A stretch of 64,000 nt of DNA from Pterobdella sp. o SKG-2022 (lineage: Eukaryota; Annelida; Clitellata; Hirudinida; Piscicolidae): contig OZ038323.1 of NCBI GenBank assembly GCA_964035795.1, forward strand, positions 1 to 64,000. Direction: 5' to 3'. The notes beneath the pieces are model-generated. The model had not been told where the DNA came from, ran no database searches, and was given only the letters and a program-made list of their open reading frames with translations. This document shows, piece after piece, positions 62,001-64,000 of the stretch (position 1 is its first letter; every line of letters begins with the position of its first letter). Position numbers and translations under genes: made by a program.

Positions 62001-64000
62001 GCTTCTCATTGTCTGACCATCTATCTTACTAAATGATTTTTTTTCTGCATTTTAAATGGTTCTGTTTATACTATTTTCACCATTCACGACGATGAATTAA
62101 ACAATAAAATGAAAGCCTTACCTTCACAGCTTTGCGTATCTAACTGTTTGTATCCTTCTAAACAGTTGCAGTTGAAGCTGCCTTCCACGTTAGCACATTT
62201 CGAAGTTGTCTTGTTACAAGTGTCTCTTTCTTGCGTACATTCGTCGATGTCTTTCAAAAACATTATTCACTTTCTAGTTAATTTATTTTCAAATTATTGA
62301 ATGCAAAACTGATTGCTAAATGTTTCAACCTCGGCAAACGAAGGCTCCTTGCCAGTCATACCCACGTGAACATAAACACATGTACGACCCATCAGTGTTT
62401 TCACATGTGGAAATGCTTTTTTGACATTTGTTAACCCCTTGACATTCATCGACATCTTCGAACATTCAATTTCATTGCTCTTCATTCATTGTTAAAACCC
62501 AAATAAAGATTCAATAATTTTAGTATTCAAGTGTTGGCAAAAATGTAAGCTTAAAATAAACACCAAGGTGAATGTACCACTTTTGCTATTGAATCGAAAA
62601 ATTCAGATAGGATAAATATGTCATGAAATCGAAATACGTATTTAAATCAATATTGACATAATTTCTACTCTGAAAATTTCTCATTAGCTGAAAAAAATGA
62701 AACGATTAAAAGTGATACAATTGTAACCTGTACAAATGTTGTTTGGTGCGCTTTGAAAGCCAGTGTGACAGTGGCACTCAAAAGCGCCATCAGTATTTAT
62801 GCATGAAGACCTCGAGCGGTTGCAAGTGTCCCTTTTGTTTTCGCACTCGTCCACATCTTCACGTTATTAAATATTAAAATCTATTTGTTTGAGTAATGCA
62901 CTTTGGAGTAGTGCTATTCTCGGGAAAAGTACACTTTCTAGAAATTAGTTGGGTAATGAATTCTAAATGTAATGTAAATAATATTAGATCTACAACAAGT
63001 CATGTAGAAGAATTAAACCATCTATAGTAAAAGATTGCGACTTTGCGGATGATATTGTTTCCATGCCAAATGAGGTAAGCCAAGCCCAGACATTTTTCAA
63101 TGAATTAGAAACAGTAGCAAAGAAGGTTGGACTTCCTATTAACGGGGAGAAAACTAAATTTCTATCACTCAATCAAAAAGAAATACCAAAAACCACTACA
63201 GCGGAGGACAACAACATGGAATGCATTGATGATTATAAGTATCTGGAATCCTGGATGGGTTCAACGGAAAAAGACGTGGGCATCAAAAAGGCTTTAGCGT
63301 GGAAAGCGTCAAACAAACTACCATGAATATGGAACCCAAGTCAACAACGGCAGTTTAAAATAAGAGTTTTCAAGGCGACTGTATAAGCAATCCTGCTATA
63401 CGGGTGTGAAACTTGGACCCTAACAAATAGCCTCGAGAAAAAACTGAACGAATGTTAAACGAGACTGCTTCGAGCGACCTTAAGAATTAGCTGGTGAACA
63501 TGTCTCCAATACAGTGCTTTTCTACAGACTGCCAAAAATCTCCAACGTGATCAGACAGAGACGTTTGAGGTTTGCTGGACATTGCTTCAGAAGGAGCGAT
63601 GAAATCGTTGCAGATCTAGTACTCTAAGACATGGTAGTGTCAGTAGAGGAAAACCGACAATGACATTTGTTGACAGACTGGCTAGAGACTGTGGCATGGA
63701 AAAGGAAGATCAGGCTGGAGCAATGAGAGACAGGAGTCTTTGGGCTGGCGTCGTGGCGGCTACTATTTCTCGACATAATGGTATGCCGCCCTAAGTAAGT
63801 AATGTTGTATTTAAAAAACGCTTCTCCTTTAGATCAAAGCGCTTGGTACAAATTCAATGTAGTGAAAACACACTGTGGAACAGGTGCTAATTGTCGGCCA
63901 CACCCAAAATCAACATATAAAAAAGTTACAAGAAAGAGAAATATTACCAAAGCAGGAAATATTTTTTGTTGATTTGTAGCCAAGATTGCATAGGCACTCG
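19011..64000 (-). CDS. Multi-cbEGF membrane-anchored protein gene (3' part, 5' end beyond window)
   Basis: A spliced minus-strand gene assembled from 29 exon segments encodes 26 EGF domains in tandem. Almost every exon is one domain of 40-44 residues with the pattern D-[IV]-[DN]-E-C, six Cys, a C-x-[DN]-x4-[FY]-x-C-x-C Asp/Asn-hydroxylation signature and a final C-x-G. The exon ends are always phase 1, so domains can be added or lost without shifting frame. Calcium-binding EGF arrays of this kind form stiff extracellular rods in fibrillin, fibulin and Notch-like proteins. I cannot say which family this belongs to, since only EGF domains are in view. The last domain is half-length and runs into a hydrophobic anchor. 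Coding segments are 63948-64000, 62728-62856, 62330-62455, 62122-62250, 40593-40721, 40370-40498, 40193-40321, 39985-40113, 39328-39456, 39146-39274, 38960-39091, 38777-38905, 38579-38707, 37747-37875, 37554-37676, 37371-37499, 37269-37314, 37086-37207, 36096-36224, 34829-34957, 29903-30031, 29702-29830, 24084-24149, 23961-24020, 23785-23904, 22564-22689, 22339-22464, 19085-19255 and 19011-19036. Confidence 0.85.
19085..19255 (-). CDS. Last EGF exon: half domain plus membrane anchor
   Basis: 57 codons, phase 1-1, after a pyrimidine-rich acceptor (TTTTTCTTTTCAG). It opens [11 protein letters not shown] and has Cys3 and Cys4 in [12 protein letters not shown]. It then loses the last two Cys and passes through FKSSWSWSS into a hydrophobic run [15 protein letters not shown], then IKSALLI. 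The hydrophobic stretch is long enough for one membrane span, and a GPI-attachment signal is an alternative because it lies near the C-terminus. The donor is GTAAGC. If this reading is right, the protein is tethered with its EGF array outside the cell. Confidence 0.65.
19300..22310 (+). mobile_element. Ingi/Vingi-like LINE with PHD finger and RNase H, RT core deleted
   Basis: The plus-strand order is as follows. A PHD-type zinc finger comes first (19366-19512: [24 protein letters not shown]). The APE endonuclease follows, with [11 protein letters not shown] near 20225, [15 protein letters not shown] near 20330 and SDHRPI near 20456. The RT palm is absent. The RT thumb has [10 protein letters not shown] near 21115 and [20 protein letters not shown] (21232-21291). 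RNase H has [20 protein letters not shown] (21580-21640, with Asp of YTDGS changed to Asn) and [20 protein letters not shown] (about 21927-21985). A PHD finger, APE, RT and RNase H on one element is known from Ingi/Vingi-type LINEs. Frameshifts and stops are frequent. It fills nearly the whole host intron 22338-19256, in antisense orientation to the host gene. Confidence 0.8.
22339..22464 (-). CDS. cbEGF exon 25
   Basis: 42 codons, phase 1-1. It opens [11 protein letters not shown], has [12 protein letters not shown], and ends FCVG at a consensus GTGAGT donor. The next intron is almost entirely an Ingi-like LINE. Confidence 0.92.
22564..22689 (-). CDS. cbEGF exon 24
   Basis: 42 codons, phase 1-1. 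It opens [12 protein letters not shown] (Trp variant), has [12 protein letters not shown], and ends at GCA|G with a GTATAC donor. Confidence 0.9.
22920..23620 (-). mobile_element. LINE reverse transcriptase fragment
   Basis: On the minus strand, in shifted frames: NYRGLKLI and [14 protein letters not shown], then [16 protein letters not shown] (motif A), then [15 protein letters not shown] (motif B), then an [15 protein letters not shown] remnant of the catalytic box (about 23005-22960). This is a degenerate palm domain in the host intron between exons 23 and 24. The endonuclease piece at 58620-58985 looks like the same LINE group. Confidence 0.7.
23785..23904 (-). CDS. cbEGF exon 23
   Basis: 40 codons, phase 1-1. 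It opens [11 protein letters not shown], has sequon C-N-M-S with a Cys2-Cys3 loop shorter than its neighbours', and [12 protein letters not shown]. It ends NCEG at a weak GTTCTG donor. Confidence 0.88.
23961..24020 (-). CDS. cbEGF exon 22b (C-terminal half of a split domain)
   Basis: 60 bases after a 63-bp intron (acceptor CTCGAAG) complete the domain with [20 protein letters not shown]. It ends in phase 1 at a GTATGA donor. 22a plus 22b equals a normal 42-codon domain, so this intron adds no residues. Confidence 0.87.
24084..24149 (-). CDS. cbEGF exon 22a (N-terminal half of a split domain)
   Basis: 66 bases encode [17 protein letters not shown] and ANTE, ending in phase 1 at a consensus GTAAGT donor. 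The intron lies inside the domain just before the G-S-Y step. Its acceptor is only about 25 bases from the 200-N gap on the upstream side. Confidence 0.87.
24174..24373. other. Assembly gap (200 N)
   Basis: Exactly 200 N, so a placeholder of arbitrary size. It is followed at once by (AT)n to 24428. It lies in a host intron close to exon 22a, and an additional EGF exon could be hidden in it. Confidence 0.99.
24374..24428. repeat. (AT)n microsatellite
   Basis: At least 27 AT units directly after the gap, which probably caused the gap. Confidence 0.95.
24485..25478 (-). mobile_element. RLE-type LINE 3' half with CCHC and restriction-like endonuclease
   Basis: On the minus strand the post-RT region reads [20 protein letters not shown], then [10 protein letters not shown], then [11 protein letters not shown]. 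It continues through [15 protein letters not shown] and [20 protein letters not shown] to a zinc-binding motif [19 protein letters not shown] (C-x2-C, H, C). Next is the [20 protein letters not shown] block and the PD-(D/E)xK endonuclease core [14 protein letters not shown]. After a frameshift it continues with [14 protein letters not shown]. This is the hallmark C-terminus of R2/Dong/Utopia-like site-preferring LINEs. There are frameshifts near 25345, 25090 and 24572. It is truncated by TTA repeats on its 5' side and AT-rich DNA on its 3' side. Confidence 0.85.
25479..25558. repeat. (TTA)n microsatellite
   Basis: About 26 TTA units. It separates two unrelated LINE fragments of opposite orientation. 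Confidence 0.97.
25560..27370 (+). mobile_element. APE-type LINE family A, copy 1 (linker and RT)
   Basis: The plus strand covers the region between endonuclease and [22 protein letters not shown], then [20 protein letters not shown], then [17 protein letters not shown], up to [10 protein letters not shown] and a stop. The RT follows: [58 protein letters not shown] (26586-26645), [16 protein letters not shown] (26940-26985) and [16 protein letters not shown]. It stops before the C-terminal finger. Compared with the long copy at 53150-56505 it has extra frameshifts but high identity over hundreds of bases. The two are recently separated members of one family. Confidence 0.88.
27371..27800. other. 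Intronic AT-rich spacer, nothing recognised
   Basis: No coding or structured signal was recognised between the LINE end and the Penelope-like element. It is strongly AT-rich. Confidence 0.5.
27800..28900 (-). mobile_element. Penelope-like element, RT end and GIY-YIG
   Basis: On the minus strand, [20 protein letters not shown] (28825-28766) is the YVDDT catalytic step of a Penelope-like RT, with LL for YV. Next comes [20 protein letters not shown], then [20 protein letters not shown] and RKPSNTG, the 'FLDxxxxRxxxxxxxxVYRKPT' block diagnostic for this class. The GIY-YIG endonuclease follows near 28200-28110: GVYKIHCSC then [22 protein letters not shown]-terminal [14 protein letters not shown] and [13 protein letters not shown] segment ends about 27870. 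Most of the RT fingers and palm are missing and several stops interrupt it. Confidence 0.8.
28915..29215 (+). mobile_element. Penelope-like element GIY-YIG C-terminal fragment
   Basis: The plus strand reads [20 protein letters not shown] (28924-28983), matching 'xYIGQTxRSLxxRIxQHK' with YFM for YIG. Shifted frames follow with [16 protein letters not shown] and RNINKL, then [10 protein letters not shown]. This is the end of the GIY-YIG domain and the C-terminal tail. It abuts the previous Penelope-like piece in opposite orientation. Confidence 0.65.
29216..29701. other. Intronic AT-rich spacer, nothing recognised
   Basis: Contains only AT-rich sequence up to the donor of cbEGF exon 21. No exon with an EGF signature was found on the minus strand. 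Confidence 0.55.
29702..29830 (-). CDS. cbEGF exon 21
   Basis: 43 codons, phase 1-1. It opens [12 protein letters not shown], has [12 protein letters not shown], and ends TCEG at a GTTAAA donor. The following 5.5-kb intron contains several retroelements and an assembly gap. Confidence 0.92.
29903..30031 (-). CDS. cbEGF exon 20
   Basis: 43 codons, phase 1-1. It opens [12 protein letters not shown], has [12 protein letters not shown] (Pro at the usual Gly), and ends SCEG at a GTTTGT donor. The 100-bp palindrome begins 60 bp upstream of its acceptor. Confidence 0.92.
30091..30190. repeat. 100-bp near-perfect palindrome
   Basis: The left arm 30091-30132 (GTTGAGATTCAAAAGCTATA...GCCTTA) and right arm 30149-30190 are exact 42-base reverse complements. 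The centre CATAAAG|CTTTATG (30134-30147) is also self-complementary. The only unpaired bases in 100 are the T-T pair at 30133/30148. As RNA or single-stranded DNA it folds into one hairpin with almost no loop. It lies in the host intron 60 bp upstream of exon 20. Confidence 0.95.
30860..33690 (-). mobile_element. APE-type LINE family B, near full length, degenerate
   Basis: Minus-strand order, with frameshifts. The endonuclease has [20 protein letters not shown] (33610-33550), [50 protein letters not shown] and STDHRMVFG. The linker has [19 protein letters not shown] and [20 protein letters not shown]. Of the RT, motif B survives as [20 protein letters not shown] (31852-31793), then [16 protein letters not shown] and [20 protein letters not shown]. 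The tail has [15 protein letters not shown] and [20 protein letters not shown], ending near 30860. The RT motif A and ADD box are missing. It sits antisense to nothing: both it and the host gene read on the minus strand. Confidence 0.85.
33700..34218. other. Intronic stretch, nothing assigned
   Basis: Contains a 63-codon minus-strand frame (33764-33955, [20 protein letters not shown] onward) with protein-like composition that I cannot identify. It may be part of an old element flanking family B. Confidence 0.3.
34219..34372. mobile_element. Foldback MITE, 154 bp
   Basis: Two arms of about 69 bp, beginning CAATATAATAGAAACAAACA and ending with its complement TGTTTGTTTCTATTATATTG, pair with about eight mismatches around a 16-bp centre (AAGTGTGATAAGGTAA). 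There is no coding capacity. A second arm at 11953-12010 shows it is a repeated family. The superfamily is not evident, as no clear target duplication was identified by eye. Confidence 0.8.
34373..34828. other. Intronic stretch, nothing recognised
   Basis: A minus-strand frame (34411-34779) contains [20 protein letters not shown], and a shifted frame reads [20 protein letters not shown]. Neither was assigned to a family. Possibly a decayed endonuclease segment of a retroelement. Confidence 0.3.
34829..34957 (-). CDS. cbEGF exon 19
   Basis: 43 codons, phase 1-1. It opens [12 protein letters not shown], has [12 protein letters not shown], and ends TCEG at a GTTTGT donor. Confidence 0.92.
35030..35470 (-). 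mobile_element. C-terminal retroelement fragment
   Basis: The minus strand reads [20 protein letters not shown], then [12 protein letters not shown], then [20 protein letters not shown] and QKY. The 'RxDGKRPDGxT' and 'AAxxAExxKxxKY' blocks occur together at the C-terminus of proteins from a common animal LINE group. The remainder of that element is absent. It lies in the intron upstream of exon 19. Confidence 0.55.
35471..36095. other. Intronic AT-rich spacer, nothing recognised
   Basis: No EGF exon, RNA gene or retroelement motif was seen between the fragment at 35030-35470 and the donor of exon 18. Confidence 0.5.
36096..36224 (-). CDS. cbEGF exon 18
   Basis: 43 codons, phase 1-1. It opens [12 protein letters not shown], has sequon C-N-E-S and [12 protein letters not shown], and ends LCQG at a GTTTCA donor. 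The intron upstream of it (36225-37085) holds the 23-bp minisatellite. Confidence 0.92.
36592..36968. repeat. Minisatellite, 23-bp unit
   Basis: About 16 tandem units of roughly AATATTCACCATTTGAGGTC plus TCC, with variants (GTATT for ATATT, TTTAAGGCACC for TTTGAGGTCTCC). Units become more divergent toward 36968. It lies in the host intron between exons 17b and 18. Confidence 0.93.
37086..37207 (-). CDS. cbEGF exon 17b (C-terminal part of a split domain)
   Basis: 122 bases, entering in phase 2 ([10 protein letters not shown]). It carries Cys2-Cys6, including CNSNISTC and [12 protein letters not shown], and ends TCEG at a GTTCGA donor in phase 1. Together with 17a it gives a 56-residue domain. 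Confidence 0.82.
37269..37314 (-). CDS. cbEGF exon 17a (N-terminal half of a split domain)
   Basis: 46 bases encode [15 protein letters not shown] and two bases of a Lys codon. It ends in phase 2 at a GTGAGT donor. The 61-bp intron that follows ends ATTCATAG. This is one of two intra-domain introns. The loop between Cys1 and Cys2 is about twice the usual length because of the sequence on both sides of this intron. Confidence 0.8.
37371..37499 (-). CDS. cbEGF exon 16
   Basis: 43 codons, phase 1-1. It opens [12 protein letters not shown], has sequon C-N-V-T and [12 protein letters not shown], and ends TCRG at a GTTCGA donor. Confidence 0.92.
37554..37676 (-). CDS. cbEGF exon 15
   Basis: 41 codons, phase 1-1. 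It opens [10 protein letters not shown] with a short first loop, has sequon C-N-S-S and [12 protein letters not shown], and ends VCLG at a GTGATA donor. A stronger GTAAGT lies 10 bases downstream, but using it would break the phase-1 rule. The downstream intron is 54 bp. Confidence 0.88.
37747..37875 (-). CDS. cbEGF exon 14
   Basis: 43 codons, phase 1-1, with a pyrimidine-rich acceptor (TTTTTTTTCAG). It opens [12 protein letters not shown], has [12 protein letters not shown], and ends NCKG at a GTAAAA donor. Confidence 0.92.
37975..38385. repeat. Minisatellite, about 35-bp unit
   Basis: About 11 imperfect units built on ATTAGGAGCATCCTCGGTGT followed by GAAAGGACTGCAGTG, some lacking the GAAAGGA segment. 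Divergence rises toward 38385. It lies in the host intron between exons 13 and 14. Confidence 0.93.
38579..38707 (-). CDS. cbEGF exon 13
   Basis: 43 codons, phase 1-1. It opens [12 protein letters not shown], has sequon C-N-A-S and [12 protein letters not shown], and ends ICTG at a GTTTTT donor. The intron after it carries the 35-bp minisatellite. Confidence 0.92.
38777..38905 (-). CDS. cbEGF exon 12
   Basis: 43 codons, phase 1-1. It opens [12 protein letters not shown], has [12 protein letters not shown], and ends ICTG at a GTTACA donor. Confidence 0.92.
38960..39091 (-). CDS. cbEGF exon 11
   Basis: 44 codons, phase 1-1. It opens DQNEC (Gln instead of Ile/Val), has sequon C-N-D-S and [12 protein letters not shown], and ends ICRG at a GTAAGA donor. 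The downstream intron is 54 bp. Confidence 0.92.
39146..39274 (-). CDS. cbEGF exon 10
   Basis: 43 codons, phase 1-1. It opens [12 protein letters not shown], has sequon C-N-I-S and [12 protein letters not shown], and ends KCRG at a GTTTGT donor. The downstream intron is 54 bp. Confidence 0.92.
39328..39456 (-). CDS. cbEGF exon 9
   Basis: 43 codons, phase 1-1. It opens [12 protein letters not shown], has sequon C-N-T-S and [12 protein letters not shown], and ends TCKG at a GTTATT donor. The downstream intron is 53 bp. Confidence 0.92.
39457..39984. other. Intronic spacer, nothing recognised
   Basis: AT-rich sequence between exons 8 and 9 with no recognised element. Confidence 0.5.
39985..40113 (-). 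CDS. cbEGF exon 8
   Basis: 43 codons, phase 1-1. It opens [12 protein letters not shown], has sequon C-N-R-S and [12 protein letters not shown], and ends TCQG at a GTTCCT donor. Confidence 0.92.
40193..40321 (-). CDS. cbEGF exon 7
   Basis: 43 codons, phase 1-1. It opens [12 protein letters not shown], has [12 protein letters not shown], and ends ACKG at a GTGCTT donor. Confidence 0.92.
40370..40498 (-). CDS. cbEGF exon 6
   Basis: 43 codons, phase 1-1. It opens [12 protein letters not shown] (Phe in place of Ile/Val), has [12 protein letters not shown], and ends ECIG at a GTTTGG donor. The next intron is only 48 bp. Confidence 0.92.
40593..40721 (-). CDS. cbEGF exon 5
   Basis: 43 codons, phase 1-1, the first exon after the giant intron. 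It opens [12 protein letters not shown], has sequon C-N-I-S and [12 protein letters not shown], and ends ICVG at a GTCTGT donor. Confidence 0.92.
41170..41183 (+). repeat. 5' target-site duplication of LINE
   Basis: GAAACCAATCAATT directly precedes the LINE and is repeated exactly at 43062-43075. Confidence 0.9.
41184..43061 (+). mobile_element. APE-type LINE with intact boundaries, internally deleted
   Basis: It is flanked by a 14-bp duplication. A 5' leader (41184-41510) is followed by the start of the endonuclease, [19 protein letters not shown] (41540-41600). About 1 kb is then missing and the frame resumes in the RT. There [20 protein letters not shown] precedes [20 protein letters not shown] (motif A, 41958-42017), [20 protein letters not shown] (motif B), [15 protein letters not shown] (catalytic FADD, 42267-42311), [15 protein letters not shown] and VYGSETWRV. 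The C-terminal end reads [28 protein letters not shown] and [16 protein letters not shown], with the stop at 42995-42997. The 3' end is ATTAAACTAAACTAAAC, a short tandem tail. Point lesions are few compared with neighbours, so it is a young insertion. Confidence 0.93.
43062..43075 (+). repeat. 3' target-site duplication of LINE
   Basis: GAAACCAATCAATT repeats the sequence at 41170-41183. The flank that follows (GCGCAACCAAAACCCCAGAT) is repeat X, and joining both flanks reproduces the uninterrupted copy at 18830-18962. Confidence 0.9.
43076..44399. other. Intronic AT-rich stretch, nothing assigned
   Basis: After the repeat X remainder (to about 43110) the DNA is AT-rich and stop-dense. A short protein-like reading [16 protein letters not shown] (about 43720-43765) was not identified. 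(AT)n occurs at 44250-44276. Confidence 0.4.
44250..44276. repeat. (AT)n microsatellite
   Basis: About 13 AT units within the large intron. Confidence 0.95.
44400..46520 (-). mobile_element. CR1/Jockey-like LINE, interrupted
   Basis: On the minus strand [20 protein letters not shown] is followed by [18 protein letters not shown] (motif A, about 46370-46320). Then come [20 protein letters not shown] (motif B, about 46195-46140) and [12 protein letters not shown] (catalytic YADD, about 46110-46080). The thumb is [17 protein letters not shown] (about 45545-45490) and [20 protein letters not shown]. After an interruption by a Penelope-like fragment, the typical C-terminus follows: [20 protein letters not shown] (about 44515-44455). 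Highly AT-rich and stop-ridden. Confidence 0.78.
44570..45260 (+). mobile_element. Penelope-like GIY-YIG fragment nested in CR1-like LINE
   Basis: The plus strand reads [20 protein letters not shown] (44708-44767), a clear GIY-YIG core with the YIG step and the following Arg. Next come [20 protein letters not shown] and NYRNFF-type positions, then a C-terminal segment [20 protein letters not shown] and [11 protein letters not shown]. It lies between two successive blocks of the CR1-like element, so it inserted into it. The RT part is missing. Confidence 0.75.
46530..48450 (-). mobile_element. APE-type LINE family N, 3'-truncated
   Basis: Minus-strand order: a leader from about 48450; endonuclease start [20 protein letters not shown] then [20 protein letters not shown] and [20 protein letters not shown] (48140-47930); [20 protein letters not shown] (47746-47687); [20 protein letters not shown]. 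The linker has [20 protein letters not shown] and [20 protein letters not shown]. The start of RT has [20 protein letters not shown] and [17 protein letters not shown], then CNNYQEISL near 46545. It breaks off there and the CR1-like element begins. Endonuclease key steps (QET, GDFN) are kept, with several frameshifts. Confidence 0.85.
48640..49257 (+). mobile_element. APE-type LINE family P, 5' segment (endonuclease end and linker)
   Basis: The plus strand reads [20 protein letters not shown] then [19 protein letters not shown] (48652-48765), the end of an endonuclease with its SDHR step. An Asn/Lys-rich linker follows, including [40 protein letters not shown] and NMKPIFNE (to 49256). The RT that would follow resumes at 50870, so this and that segment are probably one element split by the intervening 1.6 kb. 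Confidence 0.65.
49258..49565. repeat. Minisatellite, about 16-bp unit
   Basis: About 20 imperfect units based on AATACCTCACCTCTCC, with frequent substitutions. Any open frame across it is an artefact of the repeat. It lies between the linker of LINE P and the Penelope-like element. Confidence 0.9.
49575..50805 (+). mobile_element. Penelope-like element (RT plus GIY-YIG)
   Basis: Plus-strand order: RT fingers [20 protein letters not shown]; then [20 protein letters not shown] (49733-49792, motif A with the catalytic Asp); then [20 protein letters not shown] (about 49886-49940, motif B); then [20 protein letters not shown] (49989-50048, catalytic YVDD) and [15 protein letters not shown]. After a decayed stretch: [20 protein letters not shown]. 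The GIY-YIG domain follows: [20 protein letters not shown] (50538-50597), [20 protein letters not shown] and [20 protein letters not shown] (to the stop about 50802). It is the most complete of the four Penelope-like pieces, but frameshifted in at least four places. Confidence 0.88.
50870..52100 (+). mobile_element. APE-type LINE family P, RT and C-terminus
   Basis: The plus strand reads [20 protein letters not shown] and [20 protein letters not shown]. It then shows [20 protein letters not shown] (motif A, 51130-51189), [20 protein letters not shown] (motif B, 51295-51354), EVPYADDVD (catalytic YADD) and [13 protein letters not shown]. Next come [20 protein letters not shown] and [32 protein letters not shown] and the C-terminal stop at 52094-52096. 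Only a few lesions are present (frameshift at 51405-51420, TAG at 51688). It joins logically to 48640-49257, with about 60 RT residues lost. Confidence 0.85.
52174..52235. repeat. (AT)n microsatellite
   Basis: About 31 AT units after the A-rich 3' end of LINE P. Confidence 0.97.
52390..53100 (+). mobile_element. L2/CR1-type LINE C-terminal fragment
   Basis: The plus strand reads [20 protein letters not shown] then [20 protein letters not shown] (52612-52671). The classic thumb end follows: [59 protein letters not shown]. The tail is [20 protein letters not shown] and [10 protein letters not shown]. The 118-codon frame from 52612 is unbroken, but the palm and endonuclease are absent. Confidence 0.85.
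53150..56505 (-). mobile_element. APE-type LINE family A, near full length, RT frame intact
   Basis: Minus-strand order: endonuclease [40 protein letters not shown], then [20 protein letters not shown] (56015-55956) and TWMHPDSK; linker [10 protein letters not shown].., [20 protein letters not shown] and [20 protein letters not shown]. An unbroken 303-codon RT frame (55007-54096) contains [80 protein letters not shown] (motif A), [20 protein letters not shown] (motif B, altered from KQGCVLAP) and [20 protein letters not shown]. The tail has [20 protein letters not shown] and a finger [20 protein letters not shown] then H. The 3' end is a (AATAC)n tail at 53171-53190. Frameshifts separate endonuclease, linker and RT. 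Confidence 0.92.
56470..57440 (-). mobile_element. Tc1/mariner transposase, degenerate
   Basis: On the minus strand, in shifted frames: an N-terminal helix-turn-helix-like part (57394-57206) and [20 protein letters not shown]. Then come [40 protein letters not shown] (the first catalytic Asp is the FSDEKKF step, here FFDQKKF, 56960-56940) and [19 protein letters not shown]. The second and third catalytic positions lie in [20 protein letters not shown] (56718-56659) and [20 protein letters not shown] (56637-56578). The C-terminus is cut by AT-rich sequence next to the 5' end of LINE family A. TIRs were not both found. Confidence 0.88.
57521..57720. other. Assembly gap (200 N)
   Basis: Exactly 200 N, a placeholder. 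It separates the Tc1-like element flank from the third family A copy. Confidence 0.99.
57725..58615 (+). mobile_element. APE-type LINE family A, copy 3 (RT)
   Basis: The plus strand enters at [24 protein letters not shown] linker (after the gap) and reads [80 protein letters not shown] (about 58205-58270), [18 protein letters not shown] and [15 protein letters not shown]. It then stops abruptly at 58615, where an unrelated endonuclease fragment on the other strand begins. Several single-base deletions break the frame. Confidence 0.88.
58620..58985 (-). mobile_element. APE-type LINE endonuclease fragment
   Basis: The minus strand reads [20 protein letters not shown], then [20 protein letters not shown] (58920-58861), then [57 protein letters not shown] and [17 protein letters not shown]. 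These are the GDFN through C-terminal steps of an APE-like endonuclease. The frame is unbroken over this segment. It resembles the group to which 61240-61795 and 22920-23620 may belong. Confidence 0.78.
58990..59079. repeat. (TAA)n microsatellite, LINE tail
   Basis: About 30 TAA units immediately 3' (minus strand) of the L2-type element, whose last unique bases read GGCGCTATACAAATAATTAA. It is the expanded 3' tail of that element. Confidence 0.95.
59080..61245 (-). mobile_element. L2-type LINE, near full length, degenerate
   Basis: On the minus strand it starts in the endonuclease with [40 protein letters not shown] (61133-61074) and [21 protein letters not shown] long Ser/Phe-rich linker follows. 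The RT has [20 protein letters not shown] (about 59885-59825), [38 protein letters not shown] (about 59715-59660), [20 protein letters not shown] and [14 protein letters not shown]. The 3' end [14 protein letters not shown] corresponds to GCGCTATACAAATAA, a typical L2/CR1-type 3' end. It belongs to the same clade as the element beside the telomere. Strand composition is strongly skewed (plus strand rich in A and G). Confidence 0.83.
61240..61795 (-). mobile_element. Internally deleted APE-type LINE (5' EN end fused to 3' end)
   Basis: The minus strand opens with an endonuclease N-terminus: [17 protein letters not shown], then [45 protein letters not shown] (61784-61585). At about 61570-61540 it jumps to the C-terminus: [60 protein letters not shown] and [20 protein letters not shown] (to about 61265). 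It ends in a (TGAT)n tail (CAAT units at 61243-61260 on the plus strand). Both ends are present and the middle is missing, the layout of a non-autonomous derivative. Confidence 0.8.
61243..61260. repeat. (CAAT)n, LINE 3' tail
   Basis: Four to five CAAT units forming the 3' tandem tail of the deleted LINE at 61240-61795. Confidence 0.85.
61800..62121. other. Intronic spacer before exon 4
   Basis: Nothing recognised between the LINE and the donor of exon 4. Confidence 0.5.
62122..62250 (-). CDS. cbEGF exon 4
   Basis: 43 codons, phase 1-1. It opens [12 protein letters not shown], has sequon C-N-K-T and [12 protein letters not shown], and ends SCEG at a strong GTAAGG donor. This donor opens the 21.4-kb intron (62121-40722). 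Confidence 0.92.
62330..62455 (-). CDS. cbEGF exon 3
   Basis: 42 codons, phase 1-1. It opens [11 protein letters not shown], has [12 protein letters not shown], and ends VCRG at a GTTGAA donor. There is no sequon after Cys2 (CQKS). Confidence 0.92.
62728..62856 (-). CDS. cbEGF exon 2
   Basis: 43 codons, phase 1-1, from AAG|AT. It opens DVDEC, has sequon C-N-R-S after Cys2, a hydroxylation motif [12 protein letters not shown], and ends ICTG at a GTTACA donor. It belongs to the upstream group of domains separated from the main array by the 21.4-kb intron. Confidence 0.92.
62990..63810 (+). mobile_element. APE-type LINE RT end and C-terminus
   Basis: The plus strand reads [20 protein letters not shown] (63032-63091, catalytic FADD box), [39 protein letters not shown] and [12 protein letters not shown]. 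Then, with frameshifts, it reads [39 protein letters not shown] and [17 protein letters not shown] to a stop near 63795. This is the thumb and tail of an RTE-like LINE. It is in the host intron between exons 1 and 2 and antisense to the host gene. Confidence 0.82.
63948..64000 (-). CDS. cbEGF exon 1 (partial, cut by window edge)
   Basis: Only the C-terminal third of an EGF domain is inside the window: [17 protein letters not shown], then G split across the junction. The donor is GTAATA in phase 1. It shows the array continues beyond the right edge. Confidence 0.85.
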
